50,878 bases of DNA from a bacterium. Its GTDB lineage: Bacteria; Vulcanimicrobiota; Vulcanimicrobiia; Vulcanimicrobiales; Vulcanimicrobiaceae. Below are positions 8,489-16,260 of this stretch, in pieces; the stretch's first letter is position 1; every line of letters starts with the position of its first letter. The DNA lies in the NCBI GenBank assembly GCA_021778415.1, contig JAJYCL010000022.1, positions 1-50,878 on the forward strand, in the 5' to 3' direction. Below the pieces are notes generated by a model. The model did not search any database, was not told the origin of the DNA, and saw only the letters and a list, made by a program, of their open reading frames with translations. The translations under genes and the position numbers were made by a program.

Positions 8489-8602
8489 TGTCGCATCGCT
8501 CCTCAGCATGACAGAGTGTCGCATCGCTCCTCAGCATGACAGGGGGTCGCATCGCTCCTCAGCATGACAGGGGGTCGCACCGCTCCTCAGCATGACGGGG
8601 GG
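8463..8602. repeat. 28-bp tandem repeat, five copies
   Basis: Copies start at 8463, 8491, 8519, 8547 and 8575, an exact 28-bp period. Each has the core TCGCATCGCTCCTCAGCATG followed by ACAGAGTG or ACAGGGGG. There are no unique spacers. It is probably a slippage expansion of the end of the reverse hairpin unit. Confidence 0.9.
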
Positions 8603-8640
8603 GTCTCGACGGGCGCTCCTTGGCGCGCCAGGTAGGTTGC

Positions 8641-8664
8641 ATTAGAATATTACGATATGCTAAT
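8641..8664. promoter_or_regulatory. AT-rich palindrome upstream of the ArsR gene (candidate auto-operator)
   Basis: The halves ATTAGAATAT and ATATGCTAAT are separated by TACG. The arms match as an inverted repeat at 9 of 10 positions. The site ends 8 nt before the ArsR start codon and is much more AT-rich than its surroundings, as usual for ArsR-family operators that overlap their own promoter. That the neighbouring regulator binds here is inferred. Confidence 0.65.
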
Positions 8665-8672
8665 ATATTGGG

Positions 8673-8984
8673 ATGCTACGGGGGTTTAAGGCGGAGCTTT
8701 TTCGGGCGATGGCACATCCGATGCGGATTCGCCTTTTAGACGCATTGCGCGACGGCGAAATGAGTGTCGGCCAGTTGCAGGCGGTGCTTGATGCGGAGCA
8801 ATCGCCGGTATCCCAGCACCTCGCTGCGCTGCGTAGCCAAAATCTCGTCATAGCGCGGCGCGACGGAACGTCGATTCGCTATCAGATCGCCGATCCCGAC
8901 ATTTTCACGCTCTTGGATATCGCTCGCGACATCTACGAGCGTCAACTTGCACGCAATCAAAGCATGCTCAATGATTCGCGTTAG
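8673..8984 (+). CDS. ArsR-family regulator of the Hyf-like operon (Rv0081-like)
   Basis: A 103-aa winged-helix repressor: FKAELFRAMAHPMRIRLLDA (helix 1-2), MSVGQLQ, SPVSQHLAALRSQNLV (recognition helix) and ARRDGTSIRYQI (wing). It has no ELCVCDL-type arsenic Cys motif and no Cys at all, so it is not a classical metal thiol sensor. From memory it closely resembles M. tuberculosis Rv0081 (shared KAE-F---AHP-RIRIL, ARRDG, PDI--LL--AR), which also heads a formate-hydrogenlyase-like operon. The start codon lies 8 nt after the AT-rich palindrome, so the mRNA may be leaderless or nearly so. Its 3' end overlaps hyfB by 14 nt, so regulator and complex are co-translated. Confidence 0.88.
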   Translation: MLRGFKAELFRAMAHPMRIRLLDALRDGEMSVGQLQAVLDAEQSPVSQHLAALRSQNLVIARRDGTSIRYQIADPDIFTLLDIARDIYERQLARNQSMLNDSR

Positions 8985-10809
8985 CGGCTTCATCGCGTTG
9001 CTTGCCGTTAGCGTGCTAGCAATTGCTGTCTTATGGCTCCACGGAACTACCGCAATCGCAATCGTCCCCGCGTTGCTTTCCGATGCATTACGGCTCGATT
9101 TCGCGGCAACGCCACTAGCTTCGCCCTTCCTTGTACTCATCGCCATTGTTGCTCCGGGCATAGGCCTCTGGAATCTCTCCCGCGGAAATGACCGCGACGG
9201 TTTTTCTCTCGCCGGTTTTGCTCTCGCGATGATTCTGGTGCTCCTCGCGCAAAGTGTTGCCGCGTTTATTCTCTCCTGGGAAATAATGTCGCTGGTTTCC
9301 ACGTTCTTGGTTGCGACATTGCACGACCGACGGTACGTTCGGCGCGCCGTGTTCTCGTATGTCATTATCAGCCAACTCGGCGTCATGTGTCTTACGGCCG
9401 CACTTGCCATGTTGGCGATGAATGCGGGCAGTTATCGCTTTGAAACGATAGCGCATTTCGCGGGAACGATTCCCGCACTGTTGCGATCCGTGATTTTTGC
9501 GCTAGCGCTCATCGGTTTTGGCTCGAAAGCGGGGCTGATACCGCTGCAATTTTGGCTCCCGCGCGCGCATCCCGCAGCTCCCGCTGCGGCATCGGCGTTT
9601 CTCTCCGGCGTGATGCTGAAAATCGCGATTTACGGATTGCTGCTCCTCGGTTTGCAACTCGCTTCACCTGTACCGCTCTCCTGGGGCATCGCTACATTGG
9701 CGCTTGGTTTGATCTCCGCCGTTGGCGGTGCGCTCTATGCTAGCGTCGAGACGGATATCAAGCGCTTACTCGCCTACAGTTCCATTGAAAACATCGGCAT
9801 TATCGTCAGCGGCATAGGACTTGTTTTCGTGGCAAATGTCCTCGGATTGCACCTGCTCGCCGAACTTGCGCTGCTCGCGCTCCTTTTTGCGGTGCTCAAT
9901 CATGGCCTTTTTAAAAGTTTGCTTTTTCTCAGCGCGGGAACGATCGCTCAGACTGCCCGTACGACGGATATGGAACATCTTGGCGGCCTGTTGCGTCTGC
10001 TTCCCGCGACCGGAGTGGCAATGCTCGTCGGGTGTATGGCGGCCTCCGCACTTCCACCGCTAAACGGGTTTGTCTCCGAATGGCTACTCTTCATGAGTTT
10101 TATTCACGCACTCATAGCCGCCCCGATGATCGTGCAAATTTTGGCTGCATGTGCTCTTGCAGCGTTAGCACTGAGCGGTGGTCTGGCGCTTGCCGCATAC
10201 AGTAAACTCTTCGGCATCGCGATGCTTGGGCAGCGACGCGACGCGCGTGAACCGCAACTTCTCGCACACGATCGATCATGGCTTGGCCTTGTCTGGTTGG
10301 GAACCGGTTGCATCGCATTGGGCCTGATCCCGGCACTTGCGGTAGCTTCCTTGCAAGCGGTGGCCGAATCCACTCTCGGAACGCGGGAATTGCTCTCGAT
10401 CCCATTGCCGCCGTCCGCGCTCGCCCTGCTTCCGGTTCTCGGCGTCGTCGCTGCGATTATTCTTTTACGCGTTCGCGGCATCCGGCGCGTTCCAACGTGG
10501 ACGTGCGGCTCACCGGTGACCGTGCGAGCACAAGCCACGGCGTCGAGTTTTGGCAATCCCCTGCTGACCATTTTCGCGCCGCTCTTGCAAGCGCAGCGGA
10601 GCACGGAACTCTGCCCACCAACTTGGTTTCCATCGCGTATCGTTGCAAAAACGCAACTGCGCTTTCGGATCGATGATGTGGCCAGAAATATCGCGGCTCG
10701 CATCCAAAACATTGCGCGCGCGATGCGCATTATTCAAGGCGGACGTCTGCGCGTCTATCTTGCCTACGCGCTCGTGGCAGTTCTTGTGATGCTGGTTATT
10801 GCGCGATGA
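8971..10809 (+). CDS. hyfB: HyfB/HycC-like proton-channel subunit of a group-4 hydrogenase-like complex
   Basis: A 612-aa, many-helix protein of the Mrp-antiporter/NuoL family. Conserved channel residues are visible: Glu in FILSWEIMS (TM5 position), and Lys in FGSKAGLIPLQFWLPRAHP followed by ASAFLSGVMLKIAIYG. VETDIKRLLAYSSIENIG and LNHGLFKSLLFL are the next conserved helices. It would form part of the proton- or sodium-translocating arm. The ATG at 8971 overlaps the ArsR 3' end and lacks a clear ribosome site, so translational coupling is likely. An in-frame ATG at 8947 lies deeper inside arsR and is less likely. Size is slightly below E. coli HyfB. Confidence 0.9.
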   Translation: MIRVSGFIALLAVSVLAIAVLWLHGTTAIAIVPALLSDALRLDFAATPLASPFLVLIAIVAPGIGLWNLSRGNDRDGFSLAGFALAMILVLLAQSVAAFILSWEIMSLVSTFLVATLHDRRYVRRAVFSYVIISQLGVMCLTAALAMLAMNAGSYRFETIAHFAGTIPALLRSVIFALALIGFGSKAGLIPLQFWLPRAHPAAPAAASAFLSGVMLKIAIYGLLLLGLQLASPVPLSWGIATLALGLISAVGGALYASVETDIKRLLAYSSIENIGIIVSGIGLVFVANVLGLHLLAELALLALLFAVLNHGLFKSLLFLSAGTIAQTARTTDMEHLGGLLRLLPATGVAMLVGCMAASALPPLNGFVSEWLLFMSFIHALIAAPMIVQILAACALAALALSGGLALAAYSKLFGIAMLGQRRDAREPQLLAHDRSWLGLVWLGTGCIALGLIPALAVASLQAVAESTLGTRELLSIPLPPSALALLPVLGVVAAIILLRVRGIRRVPTWTCGSPVTVRAQATASSFGNPLLTIFAPLLQAQRSTELCPPTWFPSRIVAKTQLRFRIDDVARNIAARIQNIARAMRIIQGGRLRVYLAYALVAVLVMLVIAR

Positions 10810-11642
10810 TCATGCTCTGGCAGTTTATCGTTGCACTGCTCATCGCGCCGGCAGTTCACGGAGTGATGAAACAGATTCGCGCACGATTAAGTAGACGCCC
10901 CGGACCGCCAATCGTTCAGCCGTATCGCGATATGCGCAAATTATGGGGGAAAGAAGCCCTCGCGCCATCCGATGCCTCAGTGCTGTTTACGCTCGCACCG
11001 GCCGTACTCTTGGGTATTTCAGCCACCGTGCTGTGGCTCGTTCCAACGGTATTCGCGACGGATCGGGCCGCGATCGATATCATCTCCATTGCCTTGATGC
11101 TTGCACTGGGCCGCTTTCTACTTGTCCTCGCAGCCCTCGATTGCCGTTCGGCGTTTACGGCAATGGCGGCGACGCGCGAAGTCACGTTTGCCGCGCTCAC
11201 CGAGGCCCCGATGATTCTTGCGCTTGTCAGCGCCTCGCTTGCTCATCCAACTCCGCTGGCCGAGACGCTCGCAGCCGGCGCTTTGATACTCGTTATGTTA
11301 GCGGAAACCGCGCGAATTCCAATCGACAATCAAGAGACGCACTATGAACTCACCATGATTCATGAGGGCCTGCTCTTGGAATACTCGGGCTGGCAACTCG
11401 CGCTGGTGCAACTGTCGGCGTACGTGCGACAACTTGCGTTCTTCATTTTGATTGCATCGCTGCTTCCCGGCGATGGCATCGTCAAAATCGCGTGGATACT
11501 TGGGCTCGTGGTGACCATTCCGGTGGTGGAGCGGATCTTACCGAAATTGCGGCTCTTTGAAGTGCCGGGACTCTTTACGACGGCCACGCTGTTGGCTTTT
11601 GCGGCCATCGGCTTACGTATCGTCGGAGTAATCGCATGGTAA
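10806..11642 (+). CDS. hyfC: HyfC/HycD-like membrane anchor subunit (NuoH family)
   Basis: A 278-aa membrane protein of the NuoH/HycD family, which joins the soluble redox module to the ion-pumping arm. Motifs: RPGPPIVQPYRDMRKLWGKE near the N-terminus, FAALTEAPM, and the signature ETARIPIDNQETHYEL followed by TMIHEGLLLEYSG. The acidic residues of the quinone-chamber-like funnel are retained. ATGA overlap with hyfB. Confidence 0.93.
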   Translation: MIMLWQFIVALLIAPAVHGVMKQIRARLSRRPGPPIVQPYRDMRKLWGKEALAPSDASVLFTLAPAVLLGISATVLWLVPTVFATDRAAIDIISIALMLALGRFLLVLAALDCRSAFTAMAATREVTFAALTEAPMILALVSASLAHPTPLAETLAAGALILVMLAETARIPIDNQETHYELTMIHEGLLLEYSGWQLALVQLSAYVRQLAFFILIASLLPGDGIVKIAWILGLVVTIPVVERILPKLRLFEVPGLFTTATLLAFAAIGLRIVGVIAW

Positions 11643-12241
11643 CCCTCGGTATTCTGATTACCTGCTCAATGCTCGTGATCATCTCAGACGTGCGCGTTGC
11701 GGTGGTGGGATATGTGGCCTTTACCGCGATGATCATCGTCTTGCTTGCACATCATGAATCCGGTGCAACGGCCATCACGCTGTTGGCGCTCATTGCGTTT
11801 GCAAAGTTGCTCGTCGGCCCTGCGGCACTCGTGTTTGTGACGTTGCGTTATCGGCTTCCATGGAATCTTTTGCCGTCGGCAAATCTTCCGTTGCGAATAG
11901 TCACCGTGGTGGCGATGGCCTTCATTGCGCACGCTATCGGCCGGATGGATGCGTTTGCGCCTATACATCAGGCGAGCATCGTCTTTTTCGCGCTTTTTGC
12001 CAGTGTCGCGACCGTCGTTCTGCACCGGAGTCTTCTCGCGCATATCATGGGCCTCTTGATGCTCGGAGGAGCAATTACGCTCGCCGGCGCGAGTTTTGCG
12101 CCGAGCCTCCCAGGAGCCGTCGAACTCGCCGACACCTTCGATATCATTATGACGACGTTTGTTGCCCTCGGCGTGGTGCGGGCGCTTCTCGCGCATGATC
12201 CCCGCGTCACCATTACCGCTCTGCGAGATTTACGCGGATGA
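11636..12241 (+). CDS. hyfE: HyfE/HycP-like small membrane subunit
   Basis: A 201-aa, strongly hydrophobic protein with about six helices. It occupies the place of HyfE (Rv0085/HycP in mycobacteria), an NuoK-like subunit between HyfC and HyfF. Supporting features are position, size and the segment FAKLLVGPAALVFVTLRYRL early on; single-sequence similarity of this subunit is weak. It overlaps hyfC by 7 nt and hyfF by 4 nt. Confidence 0.75.
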   Translation: MVTLGILITCSMLVIISDVRVAVVGYVAFTAMIIVLLAHHESGATAITLLALIAFAKLLVGPAALVFVTLRYRLPWNLLPSANLPLRIVTVVAMAFIAHAIGRMDAFAPIHQASIVFFALFASVATVVLHRSLLAHIMGLLMLGGAITLAGASFAPSLPGAVELADTFDIIMTTFVALGVVRALLAHDPRVTITALRDLRG

Positions 12242-13611
12242 CGTTGCTACTCATCGCAGCAATACTTGCGCCGATTCTTACCGCACTTTTTGCCGCACTG
12301 TTTAGTAATCAGTCGTTTCGTCGCATACTTCGCGTGGTCTTGAGTATCGTGTGCGTTGCACTGGCGGTCTCGGTGGTGCCGCAACTCGATCATCTTTCCG
12401 CCATTTTCATGCTGCTTGTTTCGGTGTTGAGCGCGCTGGCGACGATATTCTCAGCGGGAATTTTCCCCGGCACGGATGACGGGCGAACGTTCGTCTGGTC
12501 GAGCCGTCCGACGTATTTCATTCTGATCGGAATGTTTTGGAGTTCGATGTTGCTCGCTGTGACGAGTACTTCGTTCATCGGTATTTGGATCGGCATCTCA
12601 TCGACGACGATTGCCACGACGTTTCTCGTCGGGTTTAGCGGTGCGAAAGCGTCGCTTGAAGCAGCCTGGAAATATTTGATGCTTTGTAGTTTCGGATTGG
12701 CATTTGCGCTTTTGGGTCTCTTGCTTGTTGGTCGCGCGGCCATTGAAGCGGGGTTACTCCCGAATCTCGCACTTTCGTGGTCGGCTCTCGCCGTACACGC
12801 GCAGGCGCTCAATCCATCGCTTATGCGCGCCGGACTCTTGCTGATGCTCGTTGGATTCGGCACCAAGGCCGGCCTCGTGCCGATGCATGCATGGCTGCCC
12901 GATGCGCACTCGAAGGCTCCGGCGCCGGTCAGTGCATTGCTCTCCGGATTGCTCGTCTCATGCGCGCTCTATGCGCTCATTCGAACGCAGGCCGTTGCCG
13001 CACAATCGGCGCCGCAACTCTTTAACACGACGATGCTTGTTATCGGCGGTCTCACCATCCTCGTTGCGGCAATGCTCATGCTGGCGCAAAGCGATATGAA
13101 GCGCTTGCTTTCTTATTCAACGATTGAACATGCGGGTTTGGTGGCAATCGCGTTAGGCATTGCAACACCGCTGGCCTCGGTCGCAGCGCTGCTCCACATT
13201 CTCAATCACGCATTCGTGAAATCGGCGGCCTTCTTAAGCGTCGGCCTAGTGCAGCACGAACAGGGCTCGACGACAATTGCACGCTGGCACGGGCTGTGGC
13301 ACGCGCGTAGCGGGCGACTTTTTTTGCTTTCGCTCATTGGGCTTGCCGGCTTGCCGCCGCTTGGGTTATTCCTCTCCGAGTTGCTCATCATTTTTGCCGC
13401 GGTCAATGCGCATGCGTGGCTGGCCCTAGCCATTGCGCTGACGGGATTGTTGCTAGCCTTTGCCGCTCTGGCGCGATGCGCGATTGAAACAGAATCGGGA
13501 ACGCAGACTGCTAGCGCGATGAAAACGTCGCGTTTGGCGATGTTTGCCGCCAGCGGCGCGGCTATCGGCGCCATCGTCATTGCGCTGCTCCCGCTTTTTG
13601 GTGTGCGCTGA
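12238..13611 (+). CDS. hyfF: HyfF/HycQ-like antiporter-type membrane subunit
   Basis: A 457-aa member of the NuoN/HyfF antiporter-like family. GFGTKAGLVPMHAWLPDAHS keeps the channel Lys, APVSALLSGLLVSCALYA is the discontinuous-helix region, and SDMKRLLSYSTIEHAGL and ILNHAFVKSAAFLSVG follow. The TM5 position that is usually Glu (W-x4-E-x-TT in relatives) reads IWIGISSTTIATT here, so the acidic residue is replaced by Ser. That could weaken proton transfer through this subunit. Joined to its neighbours by 4-nt and 1-nt overlaps. Confidence 0.9.
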   Translation: MTLLLIAAILAPILTALFAALFSNQSFRRILRVVLSIVCVALAVSVVPQLDHLSAIFMLLVSVLSALATIFSAGIFPGTDDGRTFVWSSRPTYFILIGMFWSSMLLAVTSTSFIGIWIGISSTTIATTFLVGFSGAKASLEAAWKYLMLCSFGLAFALLGLLLVGRAAIEAGLLPNLALSWSALAVHAQALNPSLMRAGLLLMLVGFGTKAGLVPMHAWLPDAHSKAPAPVSALLSGLLVSCALYALIRTQAVAAQSAPQLFNTTMLVIGGLTILVAAMLMLAQSDMKRLLSYSTIEHAGLVAIALGIATPLASVAALLHILNHAFVKSAAFLSVGLVQHEQGSTTIARWHGLWHARSGRLFLLSLIGLAGLPPLGLFLSELLIIFAAVNAHAWLALAIALTGLLLAFAALARCAIETESGTQTASAMKTSRLAMFAASGAAIGAIVIALLPLFGVR

Positions 13612-14921
13612 TGCCGCTTCGTGCGATGCAACGTGATGGTCGTCTTCTCGGGGCGTTTGCCGATGCAGAGCGTCGCCACTATCTTGGCCTTGTCGATGGT
13701 GCGATCAGGGATGTGCAGCTTTCGCGTGATGGCCAATCGATGGCCGCGGAGTTTCCAATGCTCGCTATCGACGAACGTGAAATGGTCGAGCAGTATGGTA
13801 TTTCGCTTGACGGATTGCCGAAAGATCTCGTCGTCGAAGGCCGAGGATTGACAACCTTCGTTGTCGGTCCGGTTCATGCTGGAATCATCGAGCCGGGGCG
13901 CTTTACCTTTCATAGCGGTGGTGAAAGCATCGTGCATCTGGAAGCGCAATTCGGTTTCTCGCATCGCGGGGTAGAATCGTTCTTAGAGGGGCGCGATGCC
14001 GTGGCTTCGGCATGGCATGTAGCTCGCATTTGCGGCGGATGTAGCGTTGCGCGATCGTGGTCGTATGCACGTGTGCTCGAATCCTTTCATGCACTCGCCA
14101 TTGATGAGGCGTCGGAGTTTGCGCGCATGATCTGTGCGGAACTCGAGCGTGCCTACAATCATATATTCGATCTCGGCGTCGCCGCTGCCGGCGCGGGCTA
14201 CGGCTTCGGCCTGACGCGAGCCTTGGAACTAAAAGAGCGCTTTGCCCGGATCAATGCGCGGGCTTTCGGGCACCGCTATCTTTTCGATGCCGTCCTGCCG
14301 GGTGGAATTCGCGCGGAAAGTCTTAATGATCGCCGAGCGTTACGCTCCGATCTGCGCGCATTGCGCGATGATGTGGAGAAATTTGCCGAGCAGTTATTTG
14401 GGCATCACGAATTGATGAGTCGTTTTTCGCGCGCGGGGGTGTTGCCGTATGAGACGGCTGTGGCGTTTGGCGCCGTCGGCCCCGCACTGCGTGCGTCGGG
14501 TGGGACGTTTGATGTGCGTTGCGATGCATCATATGGTCGATACGCACAGATCAGTCCGATTCGCGCTACAGCGCATGACGGCGATGTTGCTTCGCGCGTC
14601 CGCGTCAAATACGATGAACTTCGAGAATCCATGCGTTTAATCGACGTTGCCTTTGATGAATTAGGAGATCGGCCGATACCGTTGCCGCAACACGTGCGCG
14701 CAATAGCGGGCGATGGCAGCGCAATGACCGAAGGGCCACGGGGAGCCGAGATCCTATCCTTGCGCACAGACCAACAGGGCAGAGTGCAACGACTGCACGT
14801 TATTTCCGCATCGTATCGAAACTGGCCGCTGGTAACGCGTGCGATGGAAGGCAATATTGTTCCCGATTTTCCGCTGGTGAATAAAAGTTTTAATTTATGC
14901 TATGCCTGCGGAGATCGGTAA
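13611..14921 (+). CDS. hyfG: HyfG/HycE-like large subunit with [NiFe]-type Cys motifs
   Basis: A 436-aa catalytic-type subunit. Residues 1-70 are a short NuoC-like remnant (FPMLAIDEREMVEQYGIS). The NuoD/large-subunit domain follows with SHRGVE. L1 motif: RICGGCSVARS, with C141 and C144; the usual His four residues after the second Cys is Arg148. L2 motif: LCYACGDR, with C430 and C433 at the very C-terminus. All four Ni-ligand Cys are therefore present, unlike NuoD of complex I. The protein stops right after the motif, so there is no C-terminal extension for a maturation protease. No hyp or protease genes lie nearby. Function may be a true membrane-bound hydrogenase or a hydrogenase-related (Ehr-like) complex. 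Confidence 0.9.
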   Translation: MPLRAMQRDGRLLGAFADAERRHYLGLVDGAIRDVQLSRDGQSMAAEFPMLAIDEREMVEQYGISLDGLPKDLVVEGRGLTTFVVGPVHAGIIEPGRFTFHSGGESIVHLEAQFGFSHRGVESFLEGRDAVASAWHVARICGGCSVARSWSYARVLESFHALAIDEASEFARMICAELERAYNHIFDLGVAAAGAGYGFGLTRALELKERFARINARAFGHRYLFDAVLPGGIRAESLNDRRALRSDLRALRDDVEKFAEQLFGHHELMSRFSRAGVLPYETAVAFGAVGPALRASGGTFDVRCDASYGRYAQISPIRATAHDGDVASRVRVKYDELRESMRLIDVAFDELGDRPIPLPQHVRAIAGDGSAMTEGPRGAEILSLRTDQQGRVQRLHVISASYRNWPLVTRAMEGNIVPDFPLVNKSFNLCYACGDR

Positions 14922-15352
14922 TGCCGGGCAAACCATTTGACGTCTCTCTCGGCATCCGGCATCTCGTTTGCGGAAGTTGTAATGGCTGCGAACATGAGGT
15001 AAATGCTCTTGGAGCGCCGCAATACGATAGCACGCAGTACGGATATGATATTGTTGCATCGCCTCGTCACGCGGATGTGCTTACCGTGACAGGCCCGATG
15101 ACGGAAGCAATGCGCGATCCGGCTTTGGCCACACGGGATGCAATGGCCGAGCCGCGTATTGTTGTCGCCGTTGGCGATTGTGCCATCGGCACCGGTGCGT
15201 GGTGCAACGCCGGCTCAGCAGGCGCCGGCGCCGGCGGTGAACTCGATGCAGAGGTACATGTGCCCGGGTGCCCGCCCACGCCCGATGCGATTATTCGGGG
15301 GTTGCATGAAGCCGCACGGCTACTCGATCTGCGCGCGGGGCGAAAGCGCTAG
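14921..15352 (+). CDS. hyfI: HyfI/HycG/NuoB-like small FeS subunit
   Basis: A 143-aa electron-transfer subunit. Four Cys for one [4Fe-4S] cluster are seen: two in LVCGSCNGCEHE (the SCNGC pair), one in VGDCAIGTG and one in VPGCPPTPDAI. The ATG overlaps the hyfG stop (TAATG); an upstream in-frame ATG at 14897 lies inside hyfG. It is the last gene of the operon, whereas its mycobacterial counterpart (Rv0082) follows the regulator. No HyfA/HyfH or NuoI-type ferredoxin subunit is present, so the partner that feeds or takes electrons is unknown. Its 3' end overlaps the convergent EamA gene by 33 nt. Confidence 0.92.
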   Translation: MPGKPFDVSLGIRHLVCGSCNGCEHEVNALGAPQYDSTQYGYDIVASPRHADVLTVTGPMTEAMRDPALATRDAMAEPRIVVAVGDCAIGTGAWCNAGSAGAGAGGELDAEVHVPGCPPTPDAIIRGLHEAARLLDLRAGRKR

Positions 15353-16219
15353 CCACATTCCGGCGATAACGAGTGCGCCGCCGATAAATTCGCGGGCGCT
15401 GCCTTGCTCGCCACCAAAAAGAATTCCAACAATCACGGCAATTACCGGAATGATGAGTGAGGAAAGGCCTACTTTCCAGACTTCAATGCGTTGCAACAGC
15501 CAAAAATTCAGGAAGAATGCAACCCCGCTTCCGGCCAATGCGAGATACAAGACGGATGCAATACTTGACGGTGCGAGCGCATCGTGTAGCGTCGGATGTT
15601 CGGCCGGAATGCCAATCGTTGTCATAATGATGCCGGCGATGAGCATTGCCGGTGGTAGCGTTCGCAATGGATCGTGATGCGAATGCCGCTTTGCATACAC
15701 GTTCGCAAATGCCGATGATGCCGCCGCTCCGATCACGGCGAGAGCGGCCAAAGGGGATGCTTGAATTTGCGAGGTGAGTGAGATCACACCCACGCCGAGA
15801 AAACCGATGACTGTGCCTATCCAAATCCTCGGCGTCGTTTTTTCATGCGCCAATGCGGCGAAAGCGAACACAAAAAATGGCAGTGTTCCGAAGAGGACCG
15901 AAACGAGGCCGGAATCCAAACGTGTTTCCGAATAATACGTGAGTAAGTAATTTAGCCCGAAGAGAAACACTGCCAACGCGAGCACGAGCTTCCACGGAAA
16001 CGCCTCGCGACTTCGCGGACGAAAGAGCGCGACGCTGTAGAGTGCAATTCCGGCCACGATGAAGCGAACGCCCGCGCCGGAAATCGGTGGAAGACTATGC
16101 AGACTCACGCGAATTGCGAGCCACGTAGTTCCCCAAATTGCGCACATGAGGATATACGCGCCAAGAGTGAGTAAGCGACGAATGGGCATAGAGGGCGTGA
16201 TTCGCGCATTGCGATTCAC
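15320..16219 (-). CDS. EamA-family (DMT) membrane transporter
   Basis: A 299-aa protein with ten predicted helices in two EamA repeats. The first starts ILMCAIWGTTWLAIRVSL, the second LAVIGAAASSAFANVYAKR, and it ends FIGGALVIAGMWLAL. Such proteins export amino acids, nucleosides or other metabolites; the substrate cannot be predicted. The GTG at 16219 follows a G-rich stretch; an ATG at 16189 is the alternative start. The 3' ends of this gene and hyfI overlap convergently. Confidence 0.85.
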   Translation of the reverse strand: MNRNARITPSMPIRRLLTLGAYILMCAIWGTTWLAIRVSLHSLPPISGAGVRFIVAGIALYSVALFRPRSREAFPWKLVLALAVFLFGLNYLLTYYSETRLDSGLVSVLFGTLPFFVFAFAALAHEKTTPRIWIGTVIGFLGVGVISLTSQIQASPLAALAVIGAAASSAFANVYAKRHSHHDPLRTLPPAMLIAGIIMTTIGIPAEHPTLHDALAPSSIASVLYLALAGSGVAFFLNFWLLQRIEVWKVGLSSLIIPVIAVIVGILFGGEQGSAREFIGGALVIAGMWLALSPRAQIE

Positions 16220-16260
16220 GCCCCCCGACCTGGATGGCTTCGCTTATGTTATGCTGAGTA

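Larger units (their letters stand above)
8142..8602. repeat. Hairpin repeat cluster 2
   Basis: The 542-bp gap between the molybdoenzyme and the ArsR gene is filled with repeats. It holds two 126-127-bp composites (8142-8268 and 8363-8488). Between them, near 8299-8344, is a different dyad repeat (CACCCTGAGCCCTTCGACTC ... CGCTCAGGATGACA). A 28-bp tandem array ends the cluster. Stems of the forward units here are CACGC-GAA-GCGTG rather than the GCAC-N3-GTGC of cluster 1. No coding sequence is supported. Confidence 0.9.

Noticed and set aside
8971-15352. Operon as a piece of respiratory complex I (nuo)
   Set aside because: The large subunit keeps both CxxC pairs of the [NiFe] site, which NuoD lacks, and the order and subunit set match Hyf/Rv0083-0087. 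NuoA, J, K, E, F, G and I are absent.
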